From NCBI GenBank assembly GCA_019236035.1, contig JAFAJU010000570.1:1-17709 (forward strand): a stretch of 17,709 bases of DNA, given 5' to 3'. The notes beneath the pieces were generated by a model that was given only the letters and a program-made list of their open reading frames with translations, ran no database searches and was not told where the DNA came from. Numbering within the stretch: the stretch's first letter is position 1; every line of letters starts with the position of its first letter. This stretch comes from Verrucomicrobiota bacterium. Lineage in GTDB: Bacteria > Verrucomicrobiota > Verrucomicrobiia > Chthoniobacterales > JAFAMB01. Position numbers and translations under genes: made by a program. This document shows positions 1 through 7,439 of the stretch, piece by piece.

Positions 1-120
1 AGCAATGGCAGCAGTCTCAACCACCCGCAGCATTGCGAGAGCTAGATCCGACTCCAGATCCGTGCGAAAATTAGCTTCTGGCCCTGGCTCAGTAGCTTGT
101 GTTGGCGATTTTACGTCCAT
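1..120 (-). CDS. glpX: Class II fructose-1,6-bisphosphatase, N-terminal fragment (runs off window)
   Basis: Reading the minus strand from the ATG at 120 gives 40 open codons up to the window edge. After a variable leader of about 20 residues comes DLALAMLRVVETAAIA, which matches the first helix of GlpX-type fructose-1,6-bisphosphatases (family pattern roughly 'L.LE.VRVTEAAA.A'). GlpX removes the 1-phosphate from fructose 1,6-bisphosphate in gluconeogenesis in the cytoplasm and uses a divalent metal. The metal and phosphate ligands lie downstream, outside the window, so catalysis cannot be judged here. The leader before the helix is somewhat longer than usual, so the real start might be internal. 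The gene is divergent from the hydrolase at 325. The assignment rests on one short motif. Confidence 0.7.
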   Translation of the reverse strand, partial: MDVKSPTQATEPGPEANFRTDLESDLALAMLRVVETAAIA

Positions 121-175
121 CCCAAAAAGTCCGTTTTAAAGGCATCCCGCCACACGCCTTGCTGATTTTTCATGT

Positions 176-188
176 ATCTATAATAGAT
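176..188. promoter_or_regulatory. AT-rich palindrome containing TATAAT between divergent genes
   Basis: ATCTAT-A-ATAGAT is a perfect 6+1+6 palindrome in a 204-bp divergent gap. It contains TATAAT (179-184) on the plus strand and TATTAT on the minus strand, so it could supply a -10 element for either gene. No convincing -35 sits at 17 bp on either side: on the plus strand TTGCTG at 159-164 leaves only 14 bp. It could equally be a regulator site. Confidence 0.3.
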
Positions 189-324
189 GTCTTTGTCGTG
201 CGCCTACTAAGCGCATTGTGTCAAATGCCTTACATATCTTGACTCTTCCGGCTTGCGATGGCCTGTGGCGACGCGCATGGCGCTGAACGGCGCGGACGAT
301 CCGGGCCTGCTTCACTGAGCCAGC

Positions 325-1293
325 ATGCACGAAAAACAATTCTACAGCCTCGGTCCCGGCGGCTTTCATCGCATCGCTTATACCGAATGGGGGCAACCAT
401 CGGCACAGCCGCCGGTGATTTGTTTGCACGGCCTTACGCGCAACGGGCGCGATTTCGATTATCTCGCGCGCGCGCTCGAGGGCGACGAGAGGCAGGTCTT
501 CTGCCCCGATATTGTCGGACGCGGCAAGAGCGACTGGCTCGCCAATCCTGCCAACTACAATTGCGCGCAATATCTTGCCGACATGGCGGCGCTCATCGCG
601 CGCACCGGCGCCGAATCCGTCGATTGGGTCGGGACCTCGATGGGAGGCCACATCGGCATGCTGTTAGCAGCGGAGACGAACACGCTGATCCGACGCCTCG
701 TCCTCAATGAAGCCGGGCCTTTCATCCCACTTATTGCGCTCAAACGCAGGGGCGCGTATGCGGGGCAAAGTCCGGTTTTTGCCGATCTCGAAGGCATCGA
801 AAAATACATGCGCGAGATCTACGCCCCATTCGGCGATCTGAGCGACGAGAACTGGCGCCACCTCGCGCGTTACGGCGCGCGGGCCACGCCGGACAATAAA
901 TTGAGTCTCGCCTGGGATCCTGCGATCGCTAAGCCTTTCCTGGCGATTAACCAGGACGTGGACTTATGGTCAGCCTACGACCGCATCCGCTGTCCCGTTC
1001 TGTTGCTGCACGGGCTCTATTCCGACGTTTCTGCCGAGGGCAAGACCCTGGTCCAGGGAGACAGGACAGAACGAGCGAAACAAGCCCTGCCCCAGCCAGG
1101 TACTGGCTTCCTTTCCCTCGAGGATCTTGGCCACTTTCATCTTTGCTCGTTTCGAGGTGTACCTACGCCGGTCCGCTTTCGCTGCGGCTCACTCTTCTGC
1201 AGCTCAGAGGCCTCAAACGCCTGGTTACCCAGTCGCCTGCTCTGGCTGCTTCATGTCCGACGACTCTTTACATGGCTAACTCCTTTCATTTAG
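325..1293 (+). CDS. Alpha/beta hydrolase with an atypical, probably rearranged C-terminus
   Basis: Residues 1-238 look like a normal alpha/beta-hydrolase fold protein. The oxyanion region is LHGLTRNGRDF (34-44), followed by PDIVGRGKSDW (61-71), the nucleophile elbow GTSMGG with Ser105, and a late strand PVLLLHGLYSD (224-234) whose Asp234 fits the catalytic acid. Relatives of this kind usually end at about 270-290 residues, with the catalytic His 25-30 residues after the Asp. Here the sequence after about residue 238 (nt 1040) stops looking like the family: it becomes Ser/Arg/Leu-rich and continues to residue 322. A 'GH' pair occurs in DLGHFHL (267-273), but the context is not convincing. The 3' end has probably been replaced by unrelated DNA, so activity is doubtful. 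The substrate is unknown. No clear Shine-Dalgarno precedes the ATG at 325. Confidence 0.7.
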   Translation: MHEKQFYSLGPGGFHRIAYTEWGQPSAQPPVICLHGLTRNGRDFDYLARALEGDERQVFCPDIVGRGKSDWLANPANYNCAQYLADMAALIARTGAESVDWVGTSMGGHIGMLLAAETNTLIRRLVLNEAGPFIPLIALKRRGAYAGQSPVFADLEGIEKYMREIYAPFGDLSDENWRHLARYGARATPDNKLSLAWDPAIAKPFLAINQDVDLWSAYDRIRCPVLLLHGLYSDVSAEGKTLVQGDRTERAKQALPQPGTGFLSLEDLGHFHLCSFRGVPTPVRFRCGSLFCSSEASNAWLPSRLLWLLHVRRLFTWLTPFI

Positions 1294-1340
1294 CCAGAAC
1301 AACCAAGCTTCGCTTGGCGCTCCAAGGTCCCGAGGCTCGA
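1040..1340. other. Atypical hairpin-rich segment replacing the hydrolase 3' end
   Basis: From about 1040 the DNA no longer fits the hydrolase family but carries several short hairpins. CTCG/CGAG arms flank a TTT loop at 1146-1156. CCGC/GCGG pair at 1173-1187. CTGG-TTAC-CCAG lies at 1221-1232 and reads CUGG-GUAA-CCAG on the minus strand, a GNRA-type loop. GGCTAA/TTAGCC pair at 1274-1295, and CCAAGC-TTC-GCTTGG lies at 1303-1317. The minus strand also has an open run starting MKVAKILEGKEASTW at 1140, in a frame that continues antisense through the hydrolase. This mix resembles the 5' part of a structured mobile element such as a group II intron or retroelement, but I do not recognise a specific family. 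The boundaries are approximate. Confidence 0.35.
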
Positions 1341-1377
1341 ACGGGCCAAAAACTACCAGACTAATGCCGGCGATCTT

Positions 1378-1869
1378 CTAGCCAAGGGTTTTCCGGAGGT
1401 ATCCCGCCACATCGCTAACGAAGCGGTGAACGGACGCCTCCGCGATGCGGTGCCCTATTATTGCGTTCACGGCTTTTCCCAGTGGACCGAGCGGTGGTTC
1501 GTAGAGACCGTTGAAGTCCAACTGCGTTTCAGTCGCTGTTATTGGATAGATTGAGAGGTCCGCCTTCATAATCGGAAAAAGGCGAGGCATCTTCGCGGCT
1601 TCCCATTCGAGGTGCAACCGGGTGACCGGCCCCGACATAACTTCGTGATTCTTCACTTCGATGTCCTTGATCGAAACTCGAATATCGGCTTCGATCCTGA
1701 TCCCTCCTAGATCGATCCGCAGTTCAGACGCAATCGATTGAGCGCGGGAAGCCGCGGCCTTCGTGGCGGACTGAAATACCGCTGGAGCGTTCTTGCTCAA
1801 GGCGGCGCGGACCTGTTCATACGGATGGTTGACGTAGTCGTAGCAGTGAATTTCGCGTCCTTTACTCAT
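1378..1869 (-). CDS. SRPBCC/START-like hypothetical protein
   Basis: 163 residues with no signal peptide or membrane span. The ATG at 1869 is supported by a strong Shine-Dalgarno, AAGGAG (complement of 1878-1883), eight bases upstream. The order of elements recalls the SRPBCC/START ligand-binding fold: a first strand with an early helix (YEQVRAALSKNAPAVF), several alternating strands in the middle (DIRVSIKDIEV, TRLHLEWEA, KADLSIYPI), a 'T.L.F.G.Y.PP.GPLGKAV' turn at about 113-132, and a long C-terminal helix with an RFVSDVAGYL ending. Proteins of this type bind hydrophobic ligands or act as cyclases, but no catalytic motif is visible and no function is claimed. It lies 43 bp downstream of the 105-residue gene on the same strand, so the two may be co-transcribed. 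It could also be an unrelated helix-grip protein. Confidence 0.65.
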   Translation of the reverse strand: MSKGREIHCYDYVNHPYEQVRAALSKNAPAVFQSATKAAASRAQSIASELRIDLGGIRIEADIRVSIKDIEVKNHEVMSGPVTRLHLEWEAAKMPRLFPIMKADLSIYPITATETQLDFNGLYEPPLGPLGKAVNAIIGHRIAEASVHRFVSDVAGYLRKTLG

Positions 1870-1912
1870 CAGAATTGCTCCTTCCGCATCTGCCAGCTAC
1901 GTCCTTGCTTTT

Positions 1913-2230
1913 TCAGGCAGCTTTTTCTTTTATCGCCCAAAGTTCCATGCCGTCTGTTTCTTTAAAGTCGGGTTCACGCTCCTGAAGCTCTATCGGGGGT
2001 GTCTCCAAGCAAGAAATGCCAATCCAGGAGGCGTGTAGCTGACAGAGATGATTCTCTGCCGGTCGGGTTGCCAATATTTTGGCAATATCTTCGTCGCTAA
2101 AGCTGGGGTCGTCGCTTGCTTGCTGAAATTCGCGAATTTTAGCCCTCGGCACCCTCGCGAAAAGCCGCAAGGGCTTATGTTCTTCGATTCCGCAGGCTTC
2201 ATATCGGACGTATATGTCAGAGGTATTCAT
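1913..2230 (-). CDS. Hypothetical protein, 105 residues
   Basis: I do not recognise this protein. It is soluble, acidic, and lacks a signal peptide or membrane segment. It contains a basic stretch RVPRAKIREFQ (27-37) followed by an acidic stretch DDPSFSDEDIAKIL, then two cysteines (63 and 74) that do not form a CxxC pair. Coding is supported by its fit with the same-strand gene 43 bp downstream, which has a strong ribosome-binding site, and by clean open reading to the TGA at 1913. No Shine-Dalgarno is visible before the ATG at 2230. The gene is likely real, but the function is unknown. Confidence 0.5.
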   Translation of the reverse strand: MNTSDIYVRYEACGIEEHKPLRLFARVPRAKIREFQQASDDPSFSDEDIAKILATRPAENHLCQLHASWIGISCLETPPIELQEREPDFKETDGMELWAIKEKAA

Positions 2231-2563
2231 TGCAAATTACATTCTGCTTTTTACATCCGCCCGGCGGTGCTCGTCCGCTAACCGCATATTGGCGAACGCT
2301 GGCCAGGTCCCATCAATTTCTCGTATTTTAGCCTTATGCGTCGAGGTTCCCGTTCGAGACCTGGATTACTCCGTTCAGGCATAACGCTTCCTACGGCAAT
2401 CTAACCGATCAAGAGTTGAGCGAACCAGCTCGACACCAGCCGGCTTCGAACTAGGCTCGGGAATCCTGGTTAATCCGTGCGTGCCGGAAGAAGCCGCGCA
2501 GTTCTTACGCGGCGCACTCCATTAAACTAAATGCACCGGCCCTTCCAGGCTGTGCAAGCTAAC
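2231..2563. other. Intergenic gap of 333 bp with no gene found
   Basis: This stretch lies downstream of the efflux operon and upstream of the 105-residue gene, both on the minus strand. Only short open runs occur, for example a 34-codon minus-strand run beginning near 2383, with no homology I recognise. One GC-rich hairpin (2493-2513) is listed separately. A TTCGAG near 2353 recalls a tRNA T-loop, but no cloverleaf can be built around it. The gap must hold the terminator of the efflux operon and the promoter of the small gene. Confidence 0.5.
2493..2513 (-). terminator. Possible terminator hairpin after the efflux operon
   Basis: On the minus strand, 50 bp past the transporter stop, GCCGCG and CGCGGC form a 6-bp GC stem around a 9-nt loop, followed by TTCTTCC. 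The T-tract is broken, so this is a weak candidate for intrinsic termination. Confidence 0.35.
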
Positions 2564-4156
2564 TCAGTGCGCGCCTGCAAGTTCTCTGCGAGCAGACGAA
2601 CGTTTAGGTTTCTTGAACAGGAATACCAAGGGAACACATAGCAAGCAGATAATCACCACAAGTCGAAACTGGTCCACGTAAGACCAGAGCGAAGCTTGCT
2701 GCTGGAGCGTCTGGTAGGTGAACCCATAGGCCTGAGAGTGCGCAGCTGCAGACCCAACGTGAGGCGTAAGCGCGGTCTGCAGTTTAGCAATTTGTTGATT
2801 GAACACCGGGTTGAACTGGCTCGTCTGACCCACCATAAGAGCCTGATGCGTTTGTGCACCTCGTGATACCAACGTAGTGAGCGCCGAGATCCCAACACTT
2901 CCCCCCAGGTTGCGAAGCAGATTCGTTAATCCGGTCGCTTCACCTATGTTCTCGCGTGACACCGTGGCCATCGAAAACGTTGTCATCGGAACGAAAATAC
3001 AGGTGATCGAAAAACCGCTGATGATGATAGGCCAGATTATGTTGGCTGGAGAGATCTGGATAGTCAGATTGCCAAACATGTACATTGACAATGCCAAAAT
3101 AGCGAACCCACCGCCAATCCAGGCGCGCCCATCGATCTTCGGGTTCGCCAGTATCCGGCCGGAAATGATACTACCCACGATCGCCCCAAAACCGCGTGGG
3201 CTCATCACCAAACCGGCCTGCAAAGAGGGATAATTGAGAAGGTTTTGCAGGAACAACGGCAGGATCGAAATTGTCCCGTAGAGAATTGCCCCGAGTAAGA
3301 ACAGGAGGATAGCACCGATCGCCAGATTGCGATCCCGTAGCACGCGCAGGTTCACGATCGGATGCTCCACGTTTAGTTCCCAGATCAAAAACGCGATGAA
3401 TCCCAGGCCCGCGCCAAAGGCTAACCATCGGATAAAGCTTGAAGACAACCAGTCGTCATCCTGACCTTTATCGAGCATAACCTGGAGGCACCCAATCCAG
3501 ATTGTTAGTAACGCAAAGCCGATGAAATCAATTCGGCCGGGCCGCGCATCTTTGAGATGGGGTGGATCTTCGAGCAACAGCGAACAGAGAATGACTGCCA
3601 GAATTCCGATCGGGATATTGATATAAAACGCCCAACGCCACGAGTAATTGTCGGTCAACCATCCGCCTAAAGTCGGACCCAGGATCGGTGCGACCACTAC
3701 CCCAATCGCGTAAACTGACATCGCAGAACCCCGTTTCTCCGCCGGAAAACTCTCCAGCAAGACAGCCTGTGCGATCGGCTGCAGCGCTCCGCCTCCGATG
3801 CCTTGCAGGATACGCGCGAGGATCAGAAATCCCAGAGTGGAAGCCAAACCGCATAGAGCGGACGCAACGGTGAATATCACGATACATGTAATCAGGAACC
3901 GTTTACGACCAAAAAACCGTCCAAGCCAGCCTGTAGCCGGAAGGATCACCGCGTTGGACACGAGATAGCTCGTGAGAACCCAGGTCGCCTCATCCGTGCT
4001 GGCTGAAAGGTTACCAGCAATATGATTCAGCGCCACATTCGCTACCGAGGTGTCCAAAACCTCCATGAAGGTCGCCAACATCACCGCAATGGCAATAAAC
4101 CAGGGATTCACAGCTGGTTTCTCGAATGGAGCAGAGGTAGCTGACGGGCCGGCCAT
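2564..4156 (-). CDS. DHA2-family (EmrB-type) MFS multidrug efflux transporter
   Basis: A 530-residue, strongly hydrophobic protein of the length usual for 14-span DHA2 drug:proton antiporters. TM1 carries LDTSVANVAL (34-43), the family's motif D1. A motif-A-like loop GWLGRFFGRKR follows at 76-86. Motif C is GVVVAPILGPTLGG (152-165), the signature of exporters, followed by the conserved SWRW.FYINIPIG (172-184). The protein is expected in the inner membrane, pairing with the adaptor encoded 20 bp upstream (stop at 4177) to push hydrophobic compounds across the envelope, as EmrB does with EmrA. It is the last gene of a TetR-adaptor-transporter operon. The substrate cannot be read from sequence. 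No outer-membrane TolC-like factor lies in the window, so it would have to come from elsewhere in the genome. Confidence 0.92.
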   Translation of the reverse strand: MAGPSATSAPFEKPAVNPWFIAIAVMLATFMEVLDTSVANVALNHIAGNLSASTDEATWVLTSYLVSNAVILPATGWLGRFFGRKRFLITCIVIFTVASALCGLASTLGFLILARILQGIGGGALQPIAQAVLLESFPAEKRGSAMSVYAIGVVVAPILGPTLGGWLTDNYSWRWAFYINIPIGILAVILCSLLLEDPPHLKDARPGRIDFIGFALLTIWIGCLQVMLDKGQDDDWLSSSFIRWLAFGAGLGFIAFLIWELNVEHPIVNLRVLRDRNLAIGAILLFLLGAILYGTISILPLFLQNLLNYPSLQAGLVMSPRGFGAIVGSIISGRILANPKIDGRAWIGGGFAILALSMYMFGNLTIQISPANIIWPIIISGFSITCIFVPMTTFSMATVSRENIGEATGLTNLLRNLGGSVGISALTTLVSRGAQTHQALMVGQTSQFNPVFNQQIAKLQTALTPHVGSAAAHSQAYGFTYQTLQQQASLWSYVDQFRLVVIICLLCVPLVFLFKKPKRSSARRELAGAH

Positions 4157-4176
4157 ACCGGGAGACGAAAAAAGGC

Positions 4177-5463
4177 TCAGTTCGCTTTTGGAACGCGTTC
4201 CGCATCCGGCCGCTTCCGTAGCCCTCGATTGAAGATCAACATGCAGCCGACAACAATCACTACCAAAGCAATGCCCACATTGATAGGCGAGTAGTTTGGA
4301 TCGGAAACCTTCACGGTCGGAACAACCGATTCACCCGGTCCCAGCGGCAGCCCATTCCCGGTGTTCAACGGCATATCAAACACAATCTTCACCGGAACAC
4401 GCTGGACCACCTTCACGTAGTTACCGGTTGCATTTTGGGGAGGCAGGAGACTGAATCGAGCTCCACTGCCCGCCTGAATGCTGTCGACATGACCCGGAAA
4501 TTTCCGGCCCTGCAACGCGTCGACTTCGATTTCTACCGGTTGGCCCGATCGCATCTGGCGGATTTGATCCTCCTTGAAATTCGCGGTAATCCAAACCTGC
4601 TTCGGCACGAGCGCAAAAAGGTTTTGGCCAGCTTGGACGTACGCCCCGGGCTCGACTGATTTTTGGGTGACCCAGCCTGACTCCGGCGCCGCAATCCTCG
4701 TGTAGGACTGGTTTAACTTTGCCGTTGCCAGATTTGCATCGGACTCATGGATCTGAGCATTGACGCTCTCGACCAGGCCGGCGAAGGCGTCCACCTGGGC
4801 TCGCGCTTCGCTTACCAGAGCTTCGTCACTCAGCACCTTCTTTTGCGCAGCGTTCAGCGTCGCTTCAGCTGATTTCGCCGCAGCGCGGTATTGATCGAGA
4901 TCGGACGCCGAGGCCACCTTCGTCTTGAAGAGGTCCTCGTAACGCTTGAAATCGCTCTGAGCTTTATCATTTTGAGCAGAATCCGCGGCGGCTGTCGCCC
5001 GGTCCGACTCGACGGTTGCCTGCTCCGTTTTGACATGAGCAATCGCCTCTTGAAGAGCGGCTTGGGCCGCGGCAGCCTGTGCTTGAGAGCTAGCCAGCGC
5101 AGCGGCTTTCTGGCGCGCCGCGGCGTCGAAATCCCGCGGATCCAATTCAACGACGACATCGCCTTTGTTTACGCCCTGGTTGTCATCCACGTAGACCGAT
5201 TGAACTCGTCCGGCAACTTGCGCTGAAACCGGAATAATATGACCATCGATAAACGCATCATCCGTGGATTGGTAGGCCGCGGAGTTAACCATATAAACAA
5301 GGCTAACGATCACGGCAAAGGTGAATACCAACGCAACCGCAAACGTTGCCAAGATCCGCTTCCCTGAATAAGGAGCGGTCGTCTTCCTGAACGAGGCGAC
5401 TACCCCGGCATTGCGGACTGGGGCGCGGGTTTCCGCTGGTCCTACTTCGGTTTGTGGCGGCAT
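4177..5463 (-). CDS. EmrA/HlyD-type periplasmic adaptor protein of multidrug efflux
   Basis: 428 residues from the ATG at 5463. A longer in-frame start at 5541 would overlap the upstream TetR gene by about 75 bp and add a tail unlike the family, so 5463, one base after the TetR stop, is preferred. One TM helix (about 38-58) anchors the protein. Next come the first half of a lipoyl-like domain (75-110, AQVAGRVQSVYVDDNQGVNKGD), a long Ala/Gln/Glu-rich coiled-coil hairpin (112-250) and the second lipoyl half (255-285). A beta-barrel follows with the EmrA hallmark FSLLPPQNATGNYVKVVQR (337-355). The protein should bridge the inner-membrane transporter to an outer-membrane channel. Oddly, a second hydrophobic stretch (about 395-412, NVGIALVVIVVGCMLIF) with a basic tail follows the barrel; EmrA normally has only the N-terminal span. 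Confidence 0.92.
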   Translation of the reverse strand: MPPQTEVGPAETRAPVRNAGVVASFRKTTAPYSGKRILATFAVALVFTFAVIVSLVYMVNSAAYQSTDDAFIDGHIIPVSAQVAGRVQSVYVDDNQGVNKGDVVVELDPRDFDAAARQKAAALASSQAQAAAAQAALQEAIAHVKTEQATVESDRATAAADSAQNDKAQSDFKRYEDLFKTKVASASDLDQYRAAAKSAEATLNAAQKKVLSDEALVSEARAQVDAFAGLVESVNAQIHESDANLATAKLNQSYTRIAAPESGWVTQKSVEPGAYVQAGQNLFALVPKQVWITANFKEDQIRQMRSGQPVEIEVDALQGRKFPGHVDSIQAGSGARFSLLPPQNATGNYVKVVQRVPVKIVFDMPLNTGNGLPLGPGESVVPTVKVSDPNYSPINVGIALVVIVVGCMLIFNRGLRKRPDAERVPKAN

Positions 5464-5464
5464 A

Positions 5465-6115
5465 TTACGATTTTGGGTTAGTATTCCCGGGCGCTTCGAT
5501 TCCACGCACAAATATGTCGACGATAGTCTGAATATAGGCATCGGTGGAATAATTTCGCGGAAAGTAAGCGCCTTGGCGCAGCAGGGCCGCGTAGAGAGTG
5601 TTTTTAAAGGCGTCCAGTGCGCACTCGACGTTCAAGTCGTCTCGGACGACGCCTGCCCGCTGAGCATCGGCCATGATAGCGATCAAGCGTTCGCGTACCG
5701 GACGGATCACGTCGGCAATCATAGTCTGAATCGATTTCGGCAACACATTGGCCTCGGCCGTGAAAGCGCGCGCGAGGCCTTCCTTTTTTTCCAGGTGGGA
5801 ATAGTAGTGGCGCGCATACCTCTCCATGCTGCCGCGCAAGTCCTCCTTCCATGAGGAATGTTGATCCATCACGGCGACCTCGGCAGCGAGTCCTCGTTGG
5901 AGAACGGCACGGAGTAGCTGCTCTTTGCTTTTGAAATGGCGGAATAACGTGACTTCGTTGACGCCCGCTCCGCGAGCGATCTCGCGCGTAGTCGCACCCT
6001 GAATTCCGTCCCTGGAGAAGGTTTGGGCGGCAGCATCCAGCAGGCGTTCGCGGGTTAGATCGGCCGAAGAAGCCGCGAGCCGCTTCTTGTCGATTTGCGC
6101 ACCGGAAGATTGCAT
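5465..6115 (-). CDS. TetR-family transcriptional regulator of the efflux operon
   Basis: 216 residues, the usual length for the family. The N-terminal helix RERLLDAAAQTFSRDG (22-37) and the helix-turn-helix at about 42-61 (TTREIARGAGVNEVTLFRHF) are classic TetR DNA-binding features, ending in F.SKEQLL. The C-terminal two thirds are a helical ligand-binding and dimerisation domain without conserved sequence. The stop codon is one base from the adaptor start, so the gene is translationally coupled to the efflux genes and very probably represses them and itself, with release by an efflux substrate. The region upstream (6116-6222) is shared with the divergent hisB and contains an inverted repeat that could be its operator. 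Confidence 0.92.
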   Translation of the reverse strand: MQSSGAQIDKKRLAASSADLTRERLLDAAAQTFSRDGIQGATTREIARGAGVNEVTLFRHFKSKEQLLRAVLQRGLAAEVAVMDQHSSWKEDLRGSMERYARHYYSHLEKKEGLARAFTAEANVLPKSIQTMIADVIRPVRERLIAIMADAQRAGVVRDDLNVECALDAFKNTLYAALLRQGAYFPRNYSTDAYIQTIVDIFVRGIEAPGNTNPKS

Positions 6116-6116
6116 G

Positions 6117-6159
6117 CAAGTACTTACTTACATTTCTTCGAACTGCAAATGATTACTTG
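6117..6159. promoter_or_regulatory. Candidate operator of the TetR regulator
   Basis: CAAGTA at 6117-6122 is mirrored by TACTTG at 6154-6159. Inside it, CTTACTTAC and CATTT (left) and CAAATGATTACTTG (right) give a longer, imperfect symmetry. It starts two bases before the TetR start codon (upstream on the minus strand), where an autorepressor would bind, and its right arm abuts the hisB promoter region. Similar ACTTAC/CATT-type elements are seen in operators of efflux-linked TetR proteins. The site is inferred from position and symmetry only. Confidence 0.4.
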
Positions 6160-6183
6160 AATTTTTCGCAGGCGATTCCGGCT

Positions 6184-6213
6184 TTGATGCCCTCTAGACT
6201 ATTGTGCTATGCT
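6184..6213 (+). promoter_or_regulatory. Possible hisB promoter with very short leader
   Basis: TTGATG (6184-6189) and TATGCT (6208-6213) are separated by 18 bp, an acceptable sigma-70-type spacing. Only nine bases separate the -10 from the hisB ATG at 6223, so transcription would start at or just before the start codon. No Shine-Dalgarno lies upstream of that ATG, which fits a leaderless message. Confidence 0.35.
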
Positions 6214-6222
6214 TTTCCTCCC

Positions 6223-6816
6223 ATGACCGACAAACGGCGCGCCTCCTTACAGCGAGAGACAACTGAAACTTACGTCTCCGTCGATCTCGTGATCGATGGC
6301 TCCGGCAGTTCTTCCATCCAGACGGGGATTCCGTTCTTGGACCATATGCTCACGCTGCTCAGCAAACACAGCCTGTTTGACCTCCAGATCGATGTCCGGG
6401 GAGATTTAGATGTCGACTTTCATCACAGCGTCGAGGACACCGGAATCGTACTGGGCAAATGCCTCGCGCAGGCGCTGGGCGATAAGTCCGGGATTAGACG
6501 CTATGGTTGGGCCATTCTGCCAATGGATGAAACCCTCGTTCGCGTGGTCGTCGATCTAGGTGGCAGGCCGTACCTGTGCTATCAGGCACCGGAGAACCTG
6601 GCCCCAATAGGGCAATTCAGCTTTGAGCTCGTGGAGGAATTCCTGCGCGCGTTCAGCTCTAACGCCAATCTCAATCTGCACGTCGACATCCTGCGCGGCC
6701 GGAACAGCCACCACATGGCGGAAGGGATTTTTAAGGGCCTGGCTAAAACGCTGGATCAGGCCTGTCAGATCGATAGCCGGGTAAAAGGGGTGCCAAGTTC
6801 AAAGGGGGATTTGTGA
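6223..6816 (+). CDS. hisB: Imidazoleglycerol-phosphate dehydratase
   Basis: Catalyses dehydration of imidazole glycerol phosphate to imidazole acetol phosphate in histidine synthesis, in the cytoplasm. The 197-residue length is that of the stand-alone dehydratase without the N-terminal phosphatase domain found in E. coli HisB. FLDHM (39-43), HHSVED (67-72) and HHMAE (163-167) are the conserved metal-binding and catalytic motifs of the duplicated IGPD fold. The start at 6223 gives MTDKRRASLQRET, matching the family N-terminus; an upstream in-frame ATG at 6157 would add 22 unusual residues through the presumed promoter. The stop overlaps the hisH start by four bases. No Shine-Dalgarno is visible. 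The gene heads the cluster hisB-hisH-hisA. Confidence 0.97.
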   Translation: MTDKRRASLQRETTETYVSVDLVIDGSGSSSIQTGIPFLDHMLTLLSKHSLFDLQIDVRGDLDVDFHHSVEDTGIVLGKCLAQALGDKSGIRRYGWAILPMDETLVRVVVDLGGRPYLCYQAPENLAPIGQFSFELVEEFLRAFSSNANLNLHVDILRGRNSHHMAEGIFKGLAKTLDQACQIDSRVKGVPSSKGDL

Positions 6817-7439
6817 CGACTTCCGCCACCGTCGGATTGATTGACTACGGCTCTGGCAACCTCCGCAGCGTCGCAAAGGCCCTGCAAGTCGTCGGAGCCG
6901 AGGTCCGACCCGTCGAAAGCGGTCCGATCCCCACCGGACTCAAGGCTTTGGTCCTTCCGGGCGTTGGTTCCTTCGGTGATTCGGTGTATCAACTCCGGAA
7001 GCGGGGGCTATTTCAACCGATTCGGGAGTGGCTGTTGAGCCGGCAGAAGTTTCTCGGAATCTGTCTCGGGTACCAGCTTTTGTTCCAAACCAGCGAGGAA
7101 TCGCCCGGAGCGGAGGGTCTGGCACTGTTTGAAGGCCAAGTGAGACGATTCAAAGCGAGCGATCTAAAAGTACCGCAGATTGGTTGGAACCGGCTGACCT
7201 GGACCCAAGAGGCCTTTGCCCGCTTTCCGGGACTGCCGGATTCACCATTCGTCTACTTTGTTCATTCCTACTATCCCGTGCCGGCAGAAAGCTCGATCAT
7301 TGCGGCGACGACGACGTATGGAGAAGAGTTCGCTGCGGCAGTAGTGACTGACAATCTTTTCGCCACGCAGTTTCATCCTGAGAAAAGCCAGGAGAACGGG
7401 TTGGCAATTTTGCGGCAGTTTGTTAGTTCACTGACATGA
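6813..7439 (+). CDS. hisH: Imidazole glycerol phosphate synthase, glutamine amidotransferase subunit
   Basis: Class-I glutamine amidotransferase that hydrolyses glutamine and channels ammonia to HisF, which makes imidazole glycerol phosphate and AICAR. 208 residues, normal length. The N-terminal LIDYGSGNLRSV, the oxyanion loop PGVGSF (49-54), the nucleophile Cys84 in GICLGYQLLF, and the His188/Glu190 pair in FHPEKS give the complete triad. GWN (124-126) is also conserved. Translation starts at a GTG (6813) that overlaps the hisB stop, with a good Shine-Dalgarno AAAGGGGG at 6801-6808 inside hisB. It overlaps hisA by four bases. Its partner hisF is not in this window. Confidence 0.97.
   Translation: MTTSATVGLIDYGSGNLRSVAKALQVVGAEVRPVESGPIPTGLKALVLPGVGSFGDSVYQLRKRGLFQPIREWLLSRQKFLGICLGYQLLFQTSEESPGAEGLALFEGQVRRFKASDLKVPQIGWNRLTWTQEAFARFPGLPDSPFVYFVHSYYPVPAESSIIAATTTYGEEFAAAVVTDNLFATQFHPEKSQENGLAILRQFVSSLT

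Noticed and set aside
2340..2375. TTCGAG-containing stretch resembling a tRNA T-arm
   Set aside because: No 5-bp T-stem, anticodon arm or acceptor stem can be paired around it.
5464..5541. Longer N-terminus for the EmrA-like adaptor
   Set aside because: It would overlap the TetR coding sequence by about 75 bp, and the extra residues are unlike the family; the ATG at 5463 fits the operon junction.
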